Origin: Neisseriales bacterium
GTDB lineage: Bacteria; Pseudomonadota; Gammaproteobacteria; Burkholderiales; UBA11063
Length of the DNA stretch: 13,852 nt
Direction of reading: 5' to 3'
Assembly: GCA_008017145.1 (NCBI GenBank)
Contig: SSGY01000174.1
Coordinates: 1-13,852 of the forward strand
The notes under the pieces were generated by a model. It ran no database searches and was not told the DNA's origin. It saw only the letters and a list, made by a program, of their open reading frames with translations. The stretch's first letter is position 1; each line of letters begins with the position of its first letter. Below, in pieces: positions 7,074 through 13,852 of this stretch. The position numbers and the translations under genes were made by a program.

Positions 7074-7658
7074 ATGCTTATTACATTATTTGCAATAATT
7101 ACCGCTTGTAGCAAACCGTATTTCACCAAGCTATCGAGTGATGGAACTATCTTGGCATTTGGGGATAGTCTAACCGCAGGTAATGGCACAAGTTCAGAAA
7201 ATAGCTACCCTAGCGTACTCAGTCAAATTTCTGGGCATAAAGTAATCAATGCAGGAATTTCTGGCGAAACCACTGAACAAGGAGCAGCACGCTTTGTTCA
7301 GGTATTGCAGGAGGCACATCCACAGTTGGTGATCTTAATGGAAGGTGGTAATGATATTTTGCGGAATATTAGTCCACAAAACACCAAGCGCAATTTAGAG
7401 AACATGATTAAGCAAGCTCAACTCCAACACGTACAGATCATGCTGGTGGGTATTCCAAACAAAAACATATTCTCATCTCATGCTGAATTTTATGATGACT
7501 TAGCAAAACAATACAATCTATTATTAGATGATAGTAGCATTGCTAAACTCGAAAAGTCGCCAGAATATAAATCAGACGAAGTTCACTTTAATCAACAAGG
7601 TTATAGAGTACTTGCCGAACGATTTTATGCCTTACTCAAGAAAAACGGCGCACTTTAA
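7074..7658 (+). CDS. SGNH/GDSL-family lipoprotein esterase (TesA/arylesterase-like)
   Basis: All four SGNH blocks are visible: FGDSLTAG with nucleophile Ser32, NAGISGETT with Gly61, GGND with Asn93, and SDEVHF with Asp168 and His171. These enzymes hydrolyse esters or thioesters such as lysophospholipids or acyl-CoA; the substrate here is unknown. The N-terminus contains ITAC, a lipobox, so the enzyme is probably lipid-anchored and an Lnt substrate. From the ATG at 7074 the signal is short and uncharged (MLITLFAIITAC). The frame is open upstream to a stop at 7008-7010. An ATT at 7023, eight bases after AAGGA (7010-7014), would add KNTNKTFLNLSKW and give a normal charged signal. The true start may thus be non-canonical. 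The gene follows lysR, probably on the same transcript. Confidence 0.9.
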   Translation: MLITLFAIITACSKPYFTKLSSDGTILAFGDSLTAGNGTSSENSYPSVLSQISGHKVINAGISGETTEQGAARFVQVLQEAHPQLVILMEGGNDILRNISPQNTKRNLENMIKQAQLQHVQIMLVGIPNKNIFSSHAEFYDDLAKQYNLLLDDSSIAKLEKSPEYKSDEVHFNQQGYRVLAERFYALLKKNGAL

Positions 7659-7681
7659 AAAAGGCGGTAAAATTTACCGCC
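7657..7681 (-). terminator. Rho-independent terminator of leuS
   Basis: On the minus strand, GGCGGTAAA and TTTACCGCC (7681-7663) form a GC-rich stem directly followed by six T residues (7662-7657). It starts 16 bp after the leuS stop codon. The T-tract overlaps the stop codon of the convergent esterase gene. On the plus strand the stem is not followed by a T-run, so it serves mainly leuS. Confidence 0.85.
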
Positions 7682-7697
7682 TCAGATATGCTGTTGA

Positions 7698-10307
<2,610 letters not shown>

Positions 10308-10326
10308 TTAAATTTTTTAATCGTGT

Positions 10327-10335
10327 ATTTTACCA
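10327..10335 (-). promoter_or_regulatory. Candidate extended -10 promoter of leuS
   Basis: On the minus strand, TGG-TAAAAT (10335-10327) is an extended -10-like element between the pilin stop and leuS. It predicts a leader of about 34 bases carrying the GGAAAG ribosome binding site. No clear -35 box is seen. Confidence 0.3.
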
Positions 10336-10351
10336 TAAAATCAGATGCTAA

Positions 10352-10825
10352 TTAATTGGTACATGAGCATAATGAACCCCCATTGGTGCAATTTGCACTC
10401 GTACCAAGGACTGTGTTAGCATCTTGGTCAAAACATACGCAACCATTATTCGCAACTTGAGTACCACAAATAGGAGTGGCAATCAAAATATATTTATTAT
10501 CATTGCCAGCACTATAAGCGCCAGAGGTAAAACCTATTCGATATAATGCAGTTCCGCTTTCTGGTGATACAGTATATGGCAATGTCGGCCAAGCACTGCC
10601 AGTTGTGTATTTACCATTAATGCTATACCATTTCTCCATAAACTGCCCATCTTTGTGAATGGTTGCTGCTGCAGCTTTCATATAGGATTTTTGGATATAA
10701 TTTTGATAGCTGGGAATTGCCACAGCTGCCAAAACTGAAATCATTGCAACAATAATCATTAGCTCAATTATGGTAAATCCATTTTGAGTCTTAGATTTAT
10801 AAAACGCACTCATTCTAATGCCCAT
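10352..10825 (-). CDS. pilE: Type IV (minor) pilin, PilE-like
   Basis: The protein has a type III prepilin signal: a short charged leader ending in Gly16, then [28 protein letters not shown], with Glu21 at mature position 5. Prepilin peptidase would cut between Gly16 and Phe17. The rest ([16 protein letters not shown], then YILIATP) is typical of PilE-like proteins that join the pilus priming complex. The C-terminus is rich in cysteine, with six in the last 40 residues (ICGTQ, GCVC, ANC, LCSC), more than the usual single disulfide loop. The ATG at 10825 follows the preceding stop by 6 bp and lacks a clear ribosome binding site; the ATG four codons later is an alternative start. Whether it is the major or a minor pilin cannot be told; its place after pilX suggests minor. 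Confidence 0.85.
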   Translation of the reverse strand: MGIRMSAFYKSKTQNGFTIIELMIIVAMISVLAAVAIPSYQNYIQKSYMKAAAATIHKDGQFMEKWYSINGKYTTGSAWPTLPYTVSPESGTALYRIGFTSGAYSAGNDNKYILIATPICGTQVANNGCVCFDQDANTVLGTSANCTNGGSLCSCTN

Positions 10826-10831
10826 TATTAA

Positions 10832-11632
10832 TTAACAATCTGGCGAAGGAGGAGTGCTATGTGAGGGGTCAGCCATTCTAGGATCACCACAGTTCATATA
10901 GGTACAAGAATCAGCACCAACCCCAGAACACCTGCCAATTGAGCAATACACGGTCACACCGACACCATCACAAAGACCAGAGCAATCACGTAGCACAATT
11001 GATCCCTGACATTTTGCCGAACAGGTATAATAAACACCAACTGGGCAACCATTTGGATACTGTGCAGGTGGAAAATGAGTCTCATCACAAACAGGGTAAC
11101 CACCATAATTACCATCAGAAAACTTCCCAGCCGAAAACTGAACATTAAAGCAATCCTCATGTGGCATGGTTAAAGCTGGCGTTGGAGCAGCTGTCGTGAT
11201 ACCACAATTAGTATCCGATGCTGGCCAAGTAATGTTACCCTGACGATCAATGCAAATGTTACCATCACTACCCTGAATATTACCTTGTGGCGTCGCCAAA
11301 ATTGCATAACTCTGTGCATTGGGAGTAGAAGGTACTAAACTCAAGGTATAAACAGTTCCTGAACTACCGTTGATGCTTTCTGCAAATAAACTAGGCCATG
11401 CACCACTTCCATTAGTATAGCGCCCGTTTTGCGCATAATACTGCTCCATTTTACTAGCTGCCGCACTCAGCGAATGTTCGGCAAGCTGCCTGTTTTCACG
11501 CACAATATAGTTTTGATAACTTATAATAGAAACGGTGGCAAGCACGGCCACAATCACAACCGCAATAAGTAATTCAATGAGCGTGAATCCACAATCAATT
11601 TTTTGACTACAGTTTATTTTTCTGGATTTCAT
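10832..11632 (-). CDS. Type IV pilin-like protein with a cysteine-rich C-terminal extension
   Basis: The N-terminus is a prepilin: Gly15 then FTLIELLIAVVIVAVLATVS, with Glu20 at mature position 5. Residues up to about 145 look like a PilE-type minor pilin (ASKMEQYYAQNGRYTNGSGAWP, YAILATPQG). After a TTAAPTPALTMP spacer a further ~105 residues carry 12 cysteines (HEDC, PVC, NGC, YTC, AKC, RDC, GLC, VYC, GRC, DSC, MNC, PDC) with glycine-rich turns. A normal PilE-like minor pilin has 130-170 residues; this one has 266. I do not recognise the tail as a known domain; it would be disulfide-knotted and exposed. The start has AAGGAA seven bases upstream. It sits in the pilus operon 17 bp after pilX, where pilY1 often stands. 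A tip adhesin role is inference. Confidence 0.88.
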   Translation of the reverse strand: MKSRKINCSQKIDCGFTLIELLIAVVIVAVLATVSIISYQNYIVRENRQLAEHSLSAAASKMEQYYAQNGRYTNGSGAWPSLFAESINGSSGTVYTLSLVPSTPNAQSYAILATPQGNIQGSDGNICIDRQGNITWPASDTNCGITTAAPTPALTMPHEDCFNVQFSAGKFSDGNYGGYPVCDETHFPPAQYPNGCPVGVYYTCSAKCQGSIVLRDCSGLCDGVGVTVYCSIGRCSGVGADSCTYMNCGDPRMADPSHSTPPSPDC

Positions 11633-11649
11633 TTTCTAATTCCTTATAT

Positions 11650-12441
11650 TTAATACAACCAACGAACAGATAATGGAATTATATCCGAGGTACTTACCGT
11701 CGCACCGTTACGAGTAGTTATAACAAGGTACTCTTGCAATGTAACCCGTGTATTACCATTTTTACCAAATGCACGAACTGTTATTCGATACAATCTCCCG
11801 GATGGTAACGCGTTGGTTCCATTTTTATAAATTTGTAACAATGCACCGTTTGCTTGAGTAATATTACCACCTTCTTGCCCTGCTCCGGCAATAATATTAT
11901 TGGTAAGATTGGAGCGCCCAATAAAGTTGGGATTAAGCATCTCCATGATATAACGAGGTTGAGAACACAGCGAAGAATCGCCCGAAGTATAAACATGTGC
12001 ATTTACAATACTTGAACGCTCATCAATTACTGGCACCATTCCTGATTCTGTATAACTATTACATGGGGCAACAACATTAGCAGAAGTATCAACCTTAAGC
12101 CAAGGTTGCCAAGCTTGCCCCAAGCTACTATAGCACCAGCCAGTACTCTCACAAGTATTGTTTGTGGTAACAACGTGTGATTCCCCATAAATACGTGCCG
12201 CAAAATCTTTATTCTCCATATTCTGCGCAAAATCATATGAACGGACTGTCGCTTCAGCATCCAGTAATGCCATTTGAGCATAGTTTTGCGCCACGAGATA
12301 ATCTGCATTATTTGCCGCAGACTTCTGCTGAGTAACAACCACCTGATTTAACCCAGCCACTAATAGAACCATCATTGCCAAGGCTAAAAGCGTCATCGCC
12401 AAGGCAGTACCAGCAGATTTTTTATTAGTTTTCATCTCCAT
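11650..12441 (-). CDS. pilX: Type IV pilus assembly protein PilX (minor pilin)
   Basis: The N-terminus KKSAGTALAMTLLALAMMVL, then LNQVVVTQQKSAANNADYLVAQNYAQMALLDAE, is the PilX pattern, including the AALxDAE-like segment. The cleavage site would be Gly11/Thr12, and mature position 5 is Met instead of Glu. Loss of Glu5 is known for PilX/GspK-type proteins, which are thought to cap the priming complex. The protein has 263 residues with four internal cysteines around CESTGWC and CNSY/CSQP. The gene overlaps the end of pilW by 10 bp, so translation is probably coupled. The third codon (ATG at 12435) is an alternative start. Assignment is by position and sequence pattern. Confidence 0.8.
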   Translation of the reverse strand: MEMKTNKKSAGTALAMTLLALAMMVLLVAGLNQVVVTQQKSAANNADYLVAQNYAQMALLDAEATVRSYDFAQNMENKDFAARIYGESHVVTTNNTCESTGWCYSSLGQAWQPWLKVDTSANVVAPCNSYTESGMVPVIDERSSIVNAHVYTSGDSSLCSQPRYIMEMLNPNFIGRSNLTNNIIAGAGQEGGNITQANGALLQIYKNGTNALPSGRLYRITVRAFGKNGNTRVTLQEYLVITTRNGATVSTSDIIPLSVRWLY

Positions 12442-13478
12442 ACCACGCTGTCTGATTCAGTTTGCGTCAACTTTGCCATATTACTATCTACCGCTTGTGT
12501 CGAACTACCTGAAACACTAATTGTAACTGCACTCACTTGCCCAAAATATGCATTCGTCATTGCAGAAGTAGGAAGATAGCGGTAACGGCTGGTGGTACTT
12601 GGATAATTATTAATATTTGCCGATACTGTATTAACCTTATATATGAAATTAATACGAGTCACCAAATTTGAAATTAGCTTTGCGCTACTAAGGCCACCAT
12701 TCGCCTGCAAGGTTTTAACATAAAGACCTGTTACACCAGATTTAGTTGCGACAAAATAGTAACGAGTATAAAAATTAACTAACTGCATAGATGACACATC
12801 AGGATCATATGACACGCCTCCAATTGCGGATTCAACCGCTACTGTTGGTGGATAATTAGGACAGCCTAAACTTAATGGTGAGGCAAGAGTAGAACCTGAT
12901 GCAAGCTTTAATAAATAAGCATGATTTGTACTTGCCAACATGTAGCGTGAAGCTGATAAATCAATGCCTTGATTGGTAAAAGTTAGATTATCTAAGTAAT
13001 TATTCCCCGGTGCAGCAGCACAACCTGACTGGATTGTGGCTGTAGATACGTATGCCACTTTATCACTTCCGTACTGTAATCGTAAAATATCGCTACCCGC
13101 AACCAAGGTAAGCCCAGAATCCATATTTGCGGCTAAAGAAGCAAAACTTGATTCACTTTTTATCCCAACTGTAGAGATATCAAAATTACACCATTCAGCA
13201 GTACTGCAATTATTACTTGCGGAAGTGCTCTCCATATATGCAGTAGCACTTGACTGATCATGAAAACTAAAACTACCAAATACGCCCGCATTTTGTACAT
13301 CACGTTTAATTAGCCCCAAGCTCATGCGAAGATTTTGATTCAACTCTAGTTGGTTGGTATTAAACATAAAATTACCGTTCAGTGATGAGAATGAATTAAT
13401 TATCACCGTAATTAAAGTAGCACTCATTGCTATGGCCACCATTAGTTCAACTATATTAAATCCAAGAGCTTTTTTCAT
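12432..13478 (-). CDS. pilW: Type IV pilus assembly protein PilW (minor pilin)
   Basis: The short leader MKKALG is followed by FNIVELMVAIAMSATLITVI, with cleavage after Gly6 and Glu11 at mature position 5. The following NQLELNQNLRMSLGLIKRDVQNAGVFGSF segment is characteristic of PilW (RxDxxNAG-type motif). The length, 348 residues, fits the family. The C-terminal half (LISNLVTRINFIYKV, TNAYFGQVSAVTISV) also matches PilW-like proteins. PilW is part of the minor-pilin priming complex in the inner membrane and at the pilus tip. The start overlaps the pilV stop in an ATGA arrangement (13478-13475), showing translational coupling. Confidence 0.88.
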   Translation of the reverse strand: MKKALGFNIVELMVAIAMSATLITVIINSFSSLNGNFMFNTNQLELNQNLRMSLGLIKRDVQNAGVFGSFSFHDQSSATAYMESTSASNNCSTAEWCNFDISTVGIKSESSFASLAANMDSGLTLVAGSDILRLQYGSDKVAYVSTATIQSGCAAAPGNNYLDNLTFTNQGIDLSASRYMLASTNHAYLLKLASGSTLASPLSLGCPNYPPTVAVESAIGGVSYDPDVSSMQLVNFYTRYYFVATKSGVTGLYVKTLQANGGLSSAKLISNLVTRINFIYKVNTVSANINNYPSTTSRYRYLPTSAMTNAYFGQVSAVTISVSGSSTQAVDSNMAKLTQTESDSVVWR

Positions 13479-13852
13479 CGCTGTGGTACTTTTAACATAA
13501 CGTAATTATTATTACCTAGTGCTGACTCCGCATCTAGATTATGCGCTGTCCAGACAATTTTAACTACTAAACTACCAGTACTACAATTGGGTGAAGTAGT
13601 GGTCGGAATTCCCATCGCACTGTCTGTACAAACAATCGCAGAAACATTACTCACTGGCAAATTCATATTTGCTAAACTTTGCTTCCATTGATAAAGCGCC
13701 CACTTGGCATACTGCTGATCGGTACAATCATTACCTTGACAACCTGGTGACGCAGCAGGAACATCATCAGCATAAGCAGTCTCTTTATAGCAACTAGCGT
13801 TGTTACAATTCGCTGCATCATAGCCAGCAATCACACTATTACTCGCTGTTGC
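13475..13852 (-). CDS. pilV: Type IV pilus modification/minor pilin protein PilV, C-terminal part (start outside window)
   Basis: The frame is open from base 13852 to the stop at 13477-13475, giving 125 residues with no start of its own: the GTG at 13834 is just Val within the frame. The pattern YAKWALYQWKQSLANMNLPVSNVSAIVCTD, then SLVVKIVWTAH and a C-terminal VMLKVPQR, matches the end of PilV proteins (aspartate/tryptophan helix, glycine/valine strand, VxVxW strand). Cysteines are frequent (NCNNASC, GCQGNDC), as in other members of this operon. The prepilin N-terminus would lie beyond the right edge. The 4-bp overlap with pilW supports one operon. Confidence 0.75.
   Translation of the reverse strand, partial: ATASNSVIAGYDAANCNNASCYKETAYADDVPAASPGCQGNDCTDQQYAKWALYQWKQSLANMNLPVSNVSAIVCTDSAMGIPTTTSPNCSTGSLVVKIVWTAHNLDAESALGNNNYVMLKVPQR

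Noticed and set aside
12027..12338. 103-residue open frame on the minus strand inside pilX
   Set aside because: Overlaps pilX in another frame; the pilX frame carries the prepilin pattern and operon overlaps, so this one is a shadow.

Overview
The window comes from an AT-rich Gram-negative bacterium with a normal proteobacterial gene set: lnt (lipoprotein N-acylation, so an outer membrane), leuS, a LysR regulator, a TesA-like lipoprotein esterase and a PilV/PilW/PilX/PilE-type minor pilin operon. The remnant insertion sequence resembles the IS1016 group of the IS1595 family, which is common in Neisseriales. With the pilin order and the AT-rich codons this makes me lean towards an AT-rich beta- or gammaproteobacterium, perhaps near Neisseriales. 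That placement is inference from memory, not from a search.

Layout. Bases 1-389 hold the 5' end of an IS1595-type transposase on the minus strand, broken by an in-frame stop. lnt (674-2209, plus) follows. After a 459-bp AT-rich gap comes a very large surface lipoprotein gene (2669-5763, plus), split into two reading frames by a -1 shift at a seven-A tract. Joined, it would encode 1031 residues: lipoprotein signal, tandem Ig-like domains with repeated cysteine pairs, a (PAPT)5 linker coded by 12-bp tandem repeats, and a C-terminal DUF1554 domain. Next are a LysR regulator (6069-7010) and an SGNH/GDSL lipoprotein esterase (7074-7658), both plus. Converging on them from the minus strand are leuS (10286-7698) and, upstream of leuS, the minor pilin cluster (13852-10352): pilV (its start lies outside the window), pilW, pilX, a 266-residue pilin with a cysteine-rich tail, and a 157-residue pilin.

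How the parts relate. Lnt completes triacylation of lipoproteins in the inner membrane, and the window encodes two likely substrates: the large DUF1554 lipoprotein and the esterase. The minor pilin genes overlap or lie 6-17 bp apart and probably form one transcript. They would encode the priming/tip complex of a type IV pilus. No PilY1-type adhesin gene lies between pilX and the last pilin, where it stands in Pseudomonas-like operons; a pilin with a 12-cysteine tail sits there instead.

The observations most worth checking are the A7 frameshift in the large lipoprotein (phase variation, slippage, decay or sequencing error) and the cysteine-rich tail of the 266-residue pilin. Several genes also have extended -10 (TGn-TATAAT-like) promoter candidates, and these help decide starts: lysR most likely begins at a TTG.
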